Shown: positions 44,554 through 54,059 of the stretch, one piece after another
Layout of the letters: every line of letters begins with the position of its first letter
How positions within the stretch are numbered: the stretch's first letter is position 1
NCBI RefSeq assembly: GCF_020907275.1
Contig: NZ_JAJJWI010000017.1
Coordinates: 55,542-119,541 of the forward strand
Source of the DNA: Pontibacter silvestris
GTDB lineage: Bacteria > Bacteroidota > Bacteroidia > Cytophagales > Hymenobacteraceae
Reading direction: 5' to 3'
Length of the DNA stretch: 64,000 nucleotides
The notes under the pieces: model-generated
Told to the model about the DNA's origin: nothing
The model's database searches: none
The model's input: only the letters and a program-made list of their open reading frames with translations
Translations under genes and position numbers: made by a program

Positions 44554-45618
44554 TTAATGTATACCTGATTCTAAATAAGATTTTAAATTTTGCCGGGTAA
44601 TAATTTCGAGTGGAAAGAGGTCTGTTAGGGGAGGCTCCTTTTTTAGCAATAGGTAATTTGCTAAATAGCTTATACCTAAAAATGCCTGGCGCTTCGGGTT
44701 TTGGTTTATAAGGAAGTCAATTACTCCAGATTTTAAATAACGGATGTTTTCTTCCAGCAAATCATATCCAACCAATCTTATGTCCTGCTTCTTGTGCTTC
44801 TCAAGTAGCGATGCGATATAAGAGGAGCCTTTAGATGTAGATACTAGAATACCCTGTAACTGTGGCTCCAGGAGTAGGCCCAGAAGTTCATTCTCAATAG
44901 AAGACTCTTCTCTATTACTTAAATCCAGTATTTTTATTTTAACATTCAGCTTGTTCTCCTTGAAATACTCTTTAAAACCTCTTTCCTTTTCAAGGAGATG
45001 GACTGAGTTATTACTGTCTTCATTTATATGAAGTAAGGCAAAAGTACCTGTGCTGCTTTGGCGTAAATGTAAAAGCTCGGCACCCACTTTGCCACTCTCG
45101 AACAGGTTTTGTCCTATAAAGCTTAGAGGCTGTACTTCTGGTATATTAGTGTTAAAGAGTACGTATGGGATACCATCTTCCTTAAACAGATCGAAAAAAG
45201 GAAGTGCTTCCTGATAGAAAATTGGTGCAACTAAGACACCATCCGGGCAGTCATCGTATACGGCTTGTGCTACGCTTTTAAAAGAATTCCTGTCATAAAG
45301 ATCAAAGAAGAACGACTTAATGTAAAAGTCATACTGCGCCCATTCTGTTTCAGCCTGGCCTGCCCCTAGGAAAGACTGATGCCAGTATTCATCTAAAGAC
45401 GGATCAGGGGTAAGTATTGCAATATGGTAAGTCTTTTTAGAGCCAAGGGTACGAGCAATTAAGTTAGGCTTGTACTCTATCTCGTGCAGTGTTGTTAAAA
45501 CTTTTTGAAGTGCCTCATCCGATACTTTACCCCGTTTGTGTAATACTCTGTCTACTGTACCTACTGAAACGCCAGCTAACTGTGCAATGTCTTTGATCCT
45601 GATTTTCTTCTTTTCCAT
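44554..45618 (-). CDS. LacI-family transcriptional regulator
   Basis: A 354-residue LacI-type regulator: N-terminal HTH (IKDIAQLAGVSVGTVDRVLHKRGKVSDEA) with hinge and a periplasmic-binding-protein-like sensor (IAILTPDPSLDEYWHQSFLGAG, GILVSTSKGSSYIASLLEKH). The GTVDRVLHKRG recognition helix is a subfamily typical of Bacteroidota sugar regulators. It is convergent with CutC and divergent from susC; the 36-bp TGTGCGCACA palindrome between them is the likely operator. Confidence 0.92.
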   Translation of the reverse strand: MEKKKIRIKDIAQLAGVSVGTVDRVLHKRGKVSDEALQKVLTTLHEIEYKPNLIARTLGSKKTYHIAILTPDPSLDEYWHQSFLGAGQAETEWAQYDFYIKSFFFDLYDRNSFKSVAQAVYDDCPDGVLVAPIFYQEALPFFDLFKEDGIPYVLFNTNIPEVQPLSFIGQNLFESGKVGAELLHLRQSSTGTFALLHINEDSNNSVHLLEKERGFKEYFKENKLNVKIKILDLSNREESSIENELLGLLLEPQLQGILVSTSKGSSYIASLLEKHKKQDIRLVGYDLLEENIRYLKSGVIDFLINQNPKRQAFLGISYLANYLLLKKEPPLTDLFPLEIITRQNLKSYLESGIH

Positions 45619-45854
45619 CTGGCAGAGGGGGGCTATGTGTTAATTAAGGTGCAATTATATTCTAAAATTGGAAAAAACATTATAAAATATTTGGTGCGGA
45701 GAAAAATATGCATGTTTTACAAGGGTAAGTGCATTCAAAACCAATAACTAGGCTTACTTAAGTTGTTAGCCTGGTTTAGTTAAGTGTTAAACATTGCCTT
45801 TTCGAACTAATTTAAACGAACGTTAGATGTTTTGCAAGCTTTTGTGTGTGCGAT

Positions 45855-45890
45855 AACATTATAAATGTGTGCGCACACATTTATAATGTT
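45855..45890. promoter_or_regulatory. Perfect 36-bp palindrome with TGTGCGCACA core, LacI-type operator candidate
   Basis: All 18 base pairs match around the centre between 45872 and 45873. The core TGTGTGCGCACACA has the central CpG expected for LacI-family operators. It lies 237 bp from the lacI start and about 480 bp before susC. T-rich sequence follows on the plus strand, so a terminator-like role is an alternative, although no plus-strand gene precedes it. Confidence 0.65.
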
Positions 45891-46270
45891 TTTCTTGTTT
45901 TTAATTTCTGATGTGTTTACCTTAGGCAAAGAATTAACACAAGTTTAATAGAAAGTCTAACAAAGGTTCGACTTTTTTAGCTAAACAATGCTGTCGTGTA
46001 TTTTTATAAATAATTATACTTGATGTACTGCTAAGTGAAAATGCTTCTAAAACAAGTACTTTATATTGTTTAGTTTATCGGCTTAAATTCGAATAGCTGG
46101 TTGTGATTTATAATTCATAACTAATTAATACCTTTTCCTGCGGTAGTGCTGAAGACCTATTTTGTCTGTGAAGAGTTTGTAGTATCTCCGTGTTTATTTG
46201 GTGAGATGCTTTTATAGGTGGTAAGGCTTCTGATCTTATCTGTGGGTATCCTCTTAGTGTCTTGAATGGC

Positions 46271-46299
46271 TTTGCCATGCGTTGGAAGTGTTCTGTTTG
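46271..46299 (+). promoter_or_regulatory. Possible susC promoter
   Basis: TTTG at 46271-46274 and TCTGTTTG at 46292-46299 (one mismatch to TAnnTTTG), spacing 17 bp. The leader to the susC ATG would be about 63 nt. Confidence 0.3.
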
Positions 46300-46369
46300 A
46301 AACTTCAATATAAGATAGTTCTAATATTAGCTTACATCTTACTCCATTATTCACTAAATCTACAAAACA

Positions 46370-49300
46370 ATGAGGAACAGGTACAGTTCTATTCTTTTTA
46401 GTGTCATACTGGCTTTCTGTAGTCAGATAGCATGGGCACAGCAATTAATTAAAGGAAAAGTGACGGACGAAAAGCAGCAGCCTCTACCAGGGGTTACAGT
46501 GCTTTTAAAAGGTACATCTACTGGTACAGCTACAGATGTAGATGGTAATTACTCACTTCAGGTGCCAGGTAGTGACGGTACCTTGGTTTTTTCATTTATA
46601 GGATATACAACAAAAGAAGCGCCTATTAGTGGCCGCTCTACTGTAAATGTGGCACTAGCTGATGATGCGAAAGCATTAGGTGAGGTAGTAGTAACTGCTT
46701 TGGGTATCTCAAAAGAGCAAAGAGCGCTGGGGTATGCCACCAGTACAGTAAGTGCCAAGGAACTGACAGAAGCCGGTAATACAAACTTTGCATCGGCGCT
46801 GTATGGTAAAGCGGCTGGTGTTAAAATTACTACGGCGCCAGGTGGGGCAACCAGTGGTGTAAACGTGCAGATACGTGGTATTAACTCTCTTAACTTCAAC
46901 TCACAGCCTTTGTATGTAGTAGATGGTGTGCTAATTAGAAATAACAACGAAAGAGGAGCTAGTGGTGCTAATAACGGAGGATACTGGGATGACCAACGAA
47001 TCAGAGGGAATGGTATTTTAGATATAAATCCTTCGGATATAGAAACACTAACGGTGCTAAAAGGTGCCAGCGCCACAGCACTTTATGGTTCTGATGCTGC
47101 GAGTGGTGTCATTGTCATCACTACTAAAAAAGGTTCACAAAGAGAAGGTTTAGGAATAGATGTTAACTACACTTATAACATAGAGAATGTAGCTTTCACG
47201 CCTAATTACCAGAATATATACGGGCCAGGCTACGACAGAGCTACAAACCTGGCTGTTGGCGCTACCGAAGAGGGCTGGATACCTGTTGATTTAGACGGGG
47301 ACGGAGTAGAGGAAAGTTTGCGCCCTAACTTCAGGGCATATGGCCAGTTTGGGCCTAAAATGGAGGGGCAGATTGTGCCTTGGTGGGATGGAACGATGAG
47401 AGCTTACTCTCCTCAGCCCGATAATTATAAAGATTTCTACCAGACAGGTTACAGTTCCATTATTAATGCTGCGCTTTCAAATCAAACAGATAAGGCATCT
47501 TACAGACTTTCGTATACCCGTAATGATTATGAAGGTGTGCAAAGAGGTGGTGAGATGAACCGCAACACCTTCAACCTTAACAGCACGTTTAAGATTAATA
47601 ATCGGTTAAGTGCTGACATCGTGGCAAACTATGTGAACACTTATGTGAAAAACCGCCCAATGCAGATTAATCGTCTGACAGCCTCTTTTGATGGCTTTTT
47701 AGGCCGTTCAGAAGATATGTCAGTGTGGTTAAATAATTACCAGACATCAGAGGGTTATAAATATGTGTTGCCAACTCAAACTGACCGTAATCCGGAGGAA
47801 GCGTTGGCTTATAACATCAGACCAGAAGTATTAAACTTCCTATGGAATCAGCTAAGGAACAGCGAAGAGGAATATGAAGACCGTTTGATTACAAGTGCAA
47901 CCATCAATTATGAGATTGCAAAAGGATTGCGTTTAAGAGGGCGGGTTGGTAATGATTTTACCAGCAGAGCTATTGAAACCCGCCAATACAACGAGTATCC
48001 AATTGCATTTAATGAGAACAACAGTACAGGATATTTTGGTACGTCTAAAGGTCGTTATGCTACTTTCTATGGAGATGCCTTACTATCTTATACGAATAAT
48101 ATAACAGATGACCTTGAATTTACAGTAAATGGAGGTTTTCAGGGAAGAAAAGAAAGTTATCGTGATCAATCTTCTGGTACCAGAGACGGATTAACAACTG
48201 CAAACTGGTTTAGTATAAACAACTCCTTCAACTTAGCTACTACCTCTGCTTCGCGGGCAGAAGTAACCAAGTACGCTTATTTGGGAACATTAAGCTTTAA
48301 CTACAAAGACTATCTTTATATAGAAGGAACAGGCAGACAGGAGTATACCTCTACACTTCCAGCAGCTAACAATAACTACTTCTATCCTTCCATAAATGCT
48401 GGTTTTGTGTTTACCGATGCATTTATGCTGCCAACTTTCCTGAGCTATGGTAAAATCAGGGCTTCTTATGGTGTGGTGGGTAATGCGCCGTCATATTACA
48501 GCGCAAATGTTACCTATAGCCAAACTCCATTACAAACTATCAATGGTCCGGTACCATCTTTAAGTGCTCAGGCCACTTATGGAAATGAAAGCCTAGTATC
48601 TGAAAACAAATATGAATCAGAATTTGGTTTGGAGACAAAGATACTGAACAATAAAATAGGGCTTGACCTTTCATACTATGATAGTAGAGTCAAAGATCAG
48701 ATTCTGTATTTATCTCTGCCAACTAGTACAGGGGCTACCTCTAGGCTTTCAAATGTGGGCGAAATACGTAGCCATGGCTGGGAACTAGCATTAAACGCTA
48801 CACCGGTGTCAGGTACCATCAACTGGGATACCCGGTTAAATTTTGCCTTTAACCGCAGCAAAGTACATAGCTTAAATGAAGGATTGGAAGAGCTGGTATT
48901 TTATGATGCAGAGCAAAGTTCAGTGCGGTTAGTAGCAAGGGTTGGTGAGACTATAGGAGATATTTATGTGTTTCCACGTGCAACAGATGCAGCAGGAAAC
49001 TACATTATAAATAGTGATGGCTTGTATGTAATAGACAAAACCCGTTACGAAAAGGCCGGCAACATTCTTCCTAAAGTAGTAGGTGGTATTTCTAACACTT
49101 TATCTTATAAAAACCTTTCTTTAGACTTTTTGGTTGACTATCGCCTGGGCGGACAAATTATATCTACACCTCTTAAATATGCTACCGGTGCAGGTATGTT
49201 CGAAAACACGTTGCAGTACCGTGACGAAGCTAACGGAGGCTTACCTTACTATATCGATGCCAGTGATAATAAAGTCCTTCTGCCAAACCATAGCGCCACA

Positions 49301-49705
49301 GCTCCAAATGGAGGCACTGTTTACCACGATGGCGTATTATTGGATGGTGTGACAGAGGAAGGACAGCAGAATAGCACCATTGTAGATGCTGCTACTTATT
49401 ACATGAACACGTTTGCCTGGGGTGCAGATTCCTGGAACAGCAAAGGTTCTGTGTTTGACAATAGCTTTGTGAAAATGCGTGAGGTTGTGTTAGGTTATAA
49501 TCTTCCTAAAGCCGTTGCACAGAAGTTTAAATTCCAGAACCTGCGTGTGTCATTGGTGGGCCGAAACCTGTTCTACTTCTGGCGAACACTTGAAAACCTT
49601 GACCCTGAAGCTCCGATTGGTACCCAGTGGTACAGACAAGGTATAGACGAAGGTTCTAGTGCTGCCACAAGAAGCTATGGTTTCCAGATCAATGCTAGTT
49701 TTTAA
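46370..49705 (+). CDS. SusC/RagA-type TonB-linked outer membrane transporter
   Basis: A 1111-residue outer-membrane importer of oligosaccharides. Signal peptide (IAWAQQ cleavage), CarboxypepD_reg-like domain (residues ~25-100: GKVTDEKQQPLPGVTVLLKG), plug (~105-230: VVVTALGISKEQRALGYATS, VQIRGINSLNFNSQPLYVVDG) and a C-terminal beta-barrel ending in F. It requires TonB-ExbBD, not encoded here. SusD follows after 34 nt. Confidence 0.96.
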   Translation: MRNRYSSILFSVILAFCSQIAWAQQLIKGKVTDEKQQPLPGVTVLLKGTSTGTATDVDGNYSLQVPGSDGTLVFSFIGYTTKEAPISGRSTVNVALADDAKALGEVVVTALGISKEQRALGYATSTVSAKELTEAGNTNFASALYGKAAGVKITTAPGGATSGVNVQIRGINSLNFNSQPLYVVDGVLIRNNNERGASGANNGGYWDDQRIRGNGILDINPSDIETLTVLKGASATALYGSDAASGVIVITTKKGSQREGLGIDVNYTYNIENVAFTPNYQNIYGPGYDRATNLAVGATEEGWIPVDLDGDGVEESLRPNFRAYGQFGPKMEGQIVPWWDGTMRAYSPQPDNYKDFYQTGYSSIINAALSNQTDKASYRLSYTRNDYEGVQRGGEMNRNTFNLNSTFKINNRLSADIVANYVNTYVKNRPMQINRLTASFDGFLGRSEDMSVWLNNYQTSEGYKYVLPTQTDRNPEEALAYNIRPEVLNFLWNQLRNSEEEYEDRLITSATINYEIAKGLRLRGRVGNDFTSRAIETRQYNEYPIAFNENNSTGYFGTSKGRYATFYGDALLSYTNNITDDLEFTVNGGFQGRKESYRDQSSGTRDGLTTANWFSINNSFNLATTSASRAEVTKYAYLGTLSFNYKDYLYIEGTGRQEYTSTLPAANNNYFYPSINAGFVFTDAFMLPTFLSYGKIRASYGVVGNAPSYYSANVTYSQTPLQTINGPVPSLSAQATYGNESLVSENKYESEFGLETKILNNKIGLDLSYYDSRVKDQILYLSLPTSTGATSRLSNVGEIRSHGWELALNATPVSGTINWDTRLNFAFNRSKVHSLNEGLEELVFYDAEQSSVRLVARVGETIGDIYVFPRATDAAGNYIINSDGLYVIDKTRYEKAGNILPKVVGGISNTLSYKNLSLDFLVDYRLGGQIISTPLKYATGAGMFENTLQYRDEANGGLPYYIDASDNKVLLPNHSATAPNGGTVYHDGVLLDGVTEEGQQNSTIVDAATYYMNTFAWGADSWNSKGSVFDNSFVKMREVVLGYNLPKAVAQKFKFQNLRVSLVGRNLFYFWRTLENLDPEAPIGTQWYRQGIDEGSSAATRSYGFQINASF

Positions 49706-49739
49706 TGATTGGTGATTTAATACTTGATATGATTTTATT

Positions 49740-51308
49740 ATGAAGAGGATATTCATTTATATAGTTGGTTTTGCAACAGCTTTTACAAGCCTGACAGCCT
49801 GTAAAGATCAGTTGGAGGAAGATTTTTATAACCCGGAACAAACTACGCAGGCATCAATAGGAAGTTTTTTTACTGAAATGCTGGACAACAACCGTGTGCG
49901 CCCTTCTTATTGGGATATCAGGACCTTTGTTGCCGTACAGCCGGGAGTGTATACACAGTCGTTGTCTTTTCAGAACTCAAATACAATGTACCAGCAAAAC
50001 CCGGGGTATGTTCAGAACCGTTGGGACGACTTTTACAGACCTGGCGGTGATGGGGGCGGCGCTATGGCCCATTATAGAGCCATAGAAGCCGCTTATTCTG
50101 AACTATCAGATACTGAAAAAGCCACAGCAGAAGTTATTGTGCAGGCTGCCAGAGTGGTTATGTTGGATGAAGCATCTGAGATGGTAGACCTTTGGGGAGC
50201 CATTCCTTTCAGCGAAGCAGGCAGTCTAAACCTGACTGGCACTGTGGTGAGACCCAAGTTTGATGATGGGGAAGATGTGTACAATACTATTCTAACTGGT
50301 CTGGAAGAAGCTTCAACCTATTTTGCTTCGGCACAAACAACACCAGCTTTCCAGAAACAGGATATAATGTTGAGCGGAGACGTAGACATGTGGAGACGCT
50401 ATATAAATTCCTTGCGCCTGCGCTTGCTAATGCGTACTTCTTTTGTAAATGAGGCCGCCGCTCAGCAGGAAATCATGGAGATACTCAGTAATCCTTCACA
50501 GTACCCGTTAGTTGACGAGACAAAGTATAATATTTTACTGGCTCCTCTTACCAACTATATAGATAACCTGAACGCTGCTTTAACTGAGATCGGTAGTTTC
50601 TCTGCACCAGAGTACATGCTGGAGGAGGTATTGAAGCCAGCCAATGATCCTCGTATAGAAGTTTTATTTGACAAGTATGGCAGAACTGTAGACGAAGTGT
50701 TTGTACAGAACGCAGAGTTTAAGGCTATGCCATTATCCTTTGGTTCTGAGACACAAACGCAAAGAAGAGAAGATTTTGCTATTCTTGACTCGGTTACTTT
50801 CCTGTTCAACAGTAACATACCTGGTATAGTTATAACGGCCTCAGAGGTGAATTTTCTTAAAGCTGAAGCTTTTGAACGATGGGGCGGAGGAGATCCGGAG
50901 CAAGCCTACAAATTGGCTTTACAGCAATCTGTTGATTTTTATTATAACCTGAACAACACCAGCTCCAGTTCCGGAACCAAAGAAACTGCTCCAACAACTG
51001 AGGAAATGGAAGCCTTCCTGGCAAGCCCTTCAGTAGCTTATACTGGGGCTCAGGAAGAGAAGCTGGCAAAAATATGGACGCAGAAATGGGTACACTTCGG
51101 CTTTTTACAAGCCGTTCAAAGCTGGTCTGAGTACAGAAGAACAAACTATCCTCAGCTTACTTTTATGCCGGCTACTTTGTCAGGCTATGAGGCTCCACCT
51201 ACACGTTTGTTGTACCCAAGCAGTGAGAACGCCTATAACAGCGAAAACTATCAGGCTGTTAGAGCAAGTGATGTGCGTACAGGAAGAATATTTTGGGATA
51301 TAGATTAG
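49740..51308 (+). CDS. SusD/RagB-like nutrient-binding lipoprotein
   Basis: A 522-residue surface lipoprotein, lipid Cys21 in LTAC, that caps SusC and binds glycan. The all-helical TPR-rich SusD-like_2 pattern is seen in AAQQEIMEILSNPSQYPLVDE, ASEVNFLKAEAFERWGGGDPEQAYKLALQQ and the terminal RLLYPSSENAYNSENYQAV. It forms an operon with SusC and is followed by a terminator-like hairpin. Confidence 0.95.
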   Translation: MKRIFIYIVGFATAFTSLTACKDQLEEDFYNPEQTTQASIGSFFTEMLDNNRVRPSYWDIRTFVAVQPGVYTQSLSFQNSNTMYQQNPGYVQNRWDDFYRPGGDGGGAMAHYRAIEAAYSELSDTEKATAEVIVQAARVVMLDEASEMVDLWGAIPFSEAGSLNLTGTVVRPKFDDGEDVYNTILTGLEEASTYFASAQTTPAFQKQDIMLSGDVDMWRRYINSLRLRLLMRTSFVNEAAAQQEIMEILSNPSQYPLVDETKYNILLAPLTNYIDNLNAALTEIGSFSAPEYMLEEVLKPANDPRIEVLFDKYGRTVDEVFVQNAEFKAMPLSFGSETQTQRREDFAILDSVTFLFNSNIPGIVITASEVNFLKAEAFERWGGGDPEQAYKLALQQSVDFYYNLNNTSSSSGTKETAPTTEEMEAFLASPSVAYTGAQEEKLAKIWTQKWVHFGFLQAVQSWSEYRRTNYPQLTFMPATLSGYEAPPTRLLYPSSENAYNSENYQAVRASDVRTGRIFWDID

Positions 51309-51318
51309 TTGAATTTCG

Positions 51319-51355
51319 GAGAGGTTACTGAATTTTTTGGTAGCCTCTCTTTTTT
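51319..51355 (+). terminator. Terminator after susD
   Basis: GAGAGGTTAC (51319-51328) pairs with GTAGCCTCTC (51340-51349) with one G-U pair, then a run of T. It separates susCD from the enzyme genes and may set different expression levels. Confidence 0.7.
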
Positions 51356-51535
51356 ATTTACAGCTTGTACTGCCAAACAACAGTTCCATAAAGGCTACTG
51401 TATTTATAAAACAGTTTAGTGTTGGGGCTATATAATTCTATATTGAATTACTTGTCTTACCAGCTATATGAGATGGGGTACTGACTGTAGTTGATTAATG
51501 AACAATGAAAAGTATTATAATTAAATAAAAGGATA

Positions 51536-54001
51536 ATGATTAAGAATAAGAGTATAATCTTTGTATTATTCTTCATGTTTTCTGTTGGTGTTAAAGCACA
51601 GAAAGCCTTTCAATTTACAAAAGGTCTGGTTGTAGAAGATTGTCATCAATATGGAAGAGAGGCTTTATATACAGACCAACTGGCTTATCAGCTTTATAAT
51701 AGCAGTTTAAAAAAGCCCTCTGAAGGACAAAGTTTCTATACCAGTGATAACAACACAAAATCTGTCTGGCATGCCATAGCGGTAGACAGTACAAACAAGT
51801 TTAAAGGCAGAGAGCTTGCGAACGGCTACCTTTACCTGACTTACGAATCGGACCGGGAGCAGACAGCGTTGTTAAATATATCCGGACACAGCATGGTATA
51901 CTTTAATGGACAGCCCCGAACAGGAGACATCTACAGCGATGGATGGTTGTACCTGCCTGTGCAACTTAAAAAAGGAACAAACGAACTATATATAAGAGGA
52001 TCCAGGTTTTCTGCGTGGGGTGGAATATCAGCGAAGATTTCTCCTGCTACAAAGTCTGTTATCATCAATAAAGAAGATCCTACTTTACCTAACATTGTAG
52101 TAGGCAATCAGCAAGAGCCGCTTTGGGGAGCCTTAGTTGTTATCAACGCATCAGCTCAACCATTAACAAACCTGCAGTTTAAAAGCCAGTTAGAAAGAAA
52201 AGAGATGGTAACGGCAGTGCCCACTATCCCTCCTATGACAACGCGTAAGATTGGGTTTAGAATAGATCCTTCAGGTATAAGGCAAAAAGGAGAATACGCA
52301 TCAAATATTAGCTTACTACAAAAAGGAAAAGTGTTAGATCAGCAGGATGTTATGCTGCAAGCTGTTGAGGCAGGAGAGCATTACAGCAACACTTTTGTAA
52401 GTGACATAGACGGAAGTATACAGTATTACGGTGTGGCTCCTCAGGCCAACGCAATAGCTAACAATAAATCGGCTCTGTTCCTGTCGGTGCATGGAGCAGG
52501 GGTTGAAGCGATAGGCCAAGCCAGGGCTTATCAGCAAAAAGACTGGGGAACGCTTGTTGCCCCCACCAACAGGCGGCCACGTGGCTTTAACTGGGAAGAC
52601 TGGGGCAGGCTGGATGCCTTGGAGGTATTTGAAATTGCCAAAGCAAAGTTTAAGCCTGATCCGAAGCAGATTTACCTCACCGGCCACTCCATGGGAGGCC
52701 ACGGCACCTGGTACTTAGGTGCAACTTATCCGGGCAAATGGGCTGCTATTGCACCCTGTGCCGGTTACCCTACACTTTCTGCCTATGGTTCTGCCGACGG
52801 TAAAATACCGGATGCTGGCAAGTCAGGTATAGAAAGCTTATTGTTACAGGCAAGCAACCCGAGCAATGTGCTGGAGTTGGCCCGTAACTACGATGCAGGC
52901 GGTGTTTACATCCATCATGGAGATAGCGATAAAGTTGTATCGGTGGACTATGCCCGTCAAATGAAAACGTTACTGGCCTCATTTCACAAAGATTTCAGTT
53001 ACTATGAATATCCGGGTGGGTCGCATTGGTTTGGCAATGAAAGCGTAGACTGGAAGCCTTTATTCGAGTACTTTAAGTGGCATACGATTCCAGATGACAG
53101 TGCAGTAAATAAGGTTAACTTCAGCACAGCCAATCCGGCCGTTTCATCAGCTTATCATTGGGTGTCAGTCCTGCAACAACAGCAGCCCCTAAAGTATAGC
53201 CGGGTAATGCTGGACCGAAACAAGGCAGAGAAGAACATTACCGGTACTACTGATAACGTTAGTATATTAAGCATTAACTTAAGTGATTTTCGGAAAGGAG
53301 ACAACGTAAGTATAACGTTGGATGGAGGCACGTCTGTAAAGTATCAGGTAAACTCTGCTAGCGATGTGCTTTATTTGTACAGAAGCAACAATTGGGTAAT
53401 AGGAAAGACACCTCAGCTTAATGAGAAGGGAACCACCCGTAACGGTACTTTTAAAGAGCCTTTTAACCACCGAATGGTGTTGGTTTACAGTACTGCTGGC
53501 AGCCCCGAAGAAAACGAATGGTCTTATAACAAAGCCCGCTATGATGCAGAAGTATGGTACTACCGGGGAAATGGAGCTGTCGATATTGTTTCTGATAAAG
53601 ACTTTAAACCTGCTGCTTATGCCGATAGGGGAGTTGTAATCTATGGCAATGCAAACACGAACCGAGCCTGGAAAAAGCTTTTAGCTAAATGCCCTATTCA
53701 AGTGCAGCGGGATAATATAAAAGTCGGAAGTAAGCAATATAAAGGAGATAATATTGGCGCTTACTTTATGTGGCCTCGTGCAGACAGTGATATAGCTTCT
53801 GTGGCAGTTATCACCGGAACTGGTTTGAAAGGTATGCAGGCCGCAGATGCAAACCAGTACTTTGCTGGAGGCAGCGGCTTTCCTGATTATATGGTTTTCT
53901 CACTGGACATGCTTAGAGATGGTGAGAAAGGAGTAAAGGTAGCAGGGTTTTATGGTAACGACTGGAGCATAGAAAAAGGCCAGCAAGTTGTACAGCCGTA
54001 G
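51536..54001 (+). CDS. Secreted alpha/beta-hydrolase (esterase/prolyl-oligopeptidase-like)
   Basis: An 821-residue exported hydrolase. Signal peptide (FVLFFMFSVGVKAQ). A beta-sandwich-like N-terminal part (LLNISGHSMVYFNGQPRTGDIY) precedes the catalytic domain at about 300-530, with nucleophile Ser385 in LTGHSMGGHG, acid D463 or D465 in HHGDSDKVV and His497 in GGSHWFG. The C-terminal part is of unknown fold. It could deacetylate glycans or cleave glycopeptides; specificity is unknown. It is next to GH29 genes in the same orientation. AAAAGTATTATAAT, 15 nt before the ATG, recurs before the glycosylasparaginase. Confidence 0.85.
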   Translation: MIKNKSIIFVLFFMFSVGVKAQKAFQFTKGLVVEDCHQYGREALYTDQLAYQLYNSSLKKPSEGQSFYTSDNNTKSVWHAIAVDSTNKFKGRELANGYLYLTYESDREQTALLNISGHSMVYFNGQPRTGDIYSDGWLYLPVQLKKGTNELYIRGSRFSAWGGISAKISPATKSVIINKEDPTLPNIVVGNQQEPLWGALVVINASAQPLTNLQFKSQLERKEMVTAVPTIPPMTTRKIGFRIDPSGIRQKGEYASNISLLQKGKVLDQQDVMLQAVEAGEHYSNTFVSDIDGSIQYYGVAPQANAIANNKSALFLSVHGAGVEAIGQARAYQQKDWGTLVAPTNRRPRGFNWEDWGRLDALEVFEIAKAKFKPDPKQIYLTGHSMGGHGTWYLGATYPGKWAAIAPCAGYPTLSAYGSADGKIPDAGKSGIESLLLQASNPSNVLELARNYDAGGVYIHHGDSDKVVSVDYARQMKTLLASFHKDFSYYEYPGGSHWFGNESVDWKPLFEYFKWHTIPDDSAVNKVNFSTANPAVSSAYHWVSVLQQQQPLKYSRVMLDRNKAEKNITGTTDNVSILSINLSDFRKGDNVSITLDGGTSVKYQVNSASDVLYLYRSNNWVIGKTPQLNEKGTTRNGTFKEPFNHRMVLVYSTAGSPEENEWSYNKARYDAEVWYYRGNGAVDIVSDKDFKPAAYADRGVVIYGNANTNRAWKKLLAKCPIQVQRDNIKVGSKQYKGDNIGAYFMWPRADSDIASVAVITGTGLKGMQAADANQYFAGGSGFPDYMVFSLDMLRDGEKGVKVAGFYGNDWSIEKGQQVVQP

Positions 54002-54059
54002 CTTATAAAAAATACTTGAATAGCTTAATTGATAAAATTATTTTAAAACTAATAAGTTC

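Larger units (their letters stand above)
45619..46369. other. 751-bp divergent regulatory region lacI/susC
   Basis: Contains the 36-bp palindrome at 45855-45890 and a promoter candidate at 46271-46299. It is otherwise AT-rich; the minus-strand frames of 66 and 95 codons near 46108-46444 are not convincing. Confidence 0.55.

Noticed and set aside
46108..46444. Minus-strand frames of 66 and 95 codons before susC
   Set aside because: The longer overlaps the susC start antisense; neither has a plausible start site or composition.
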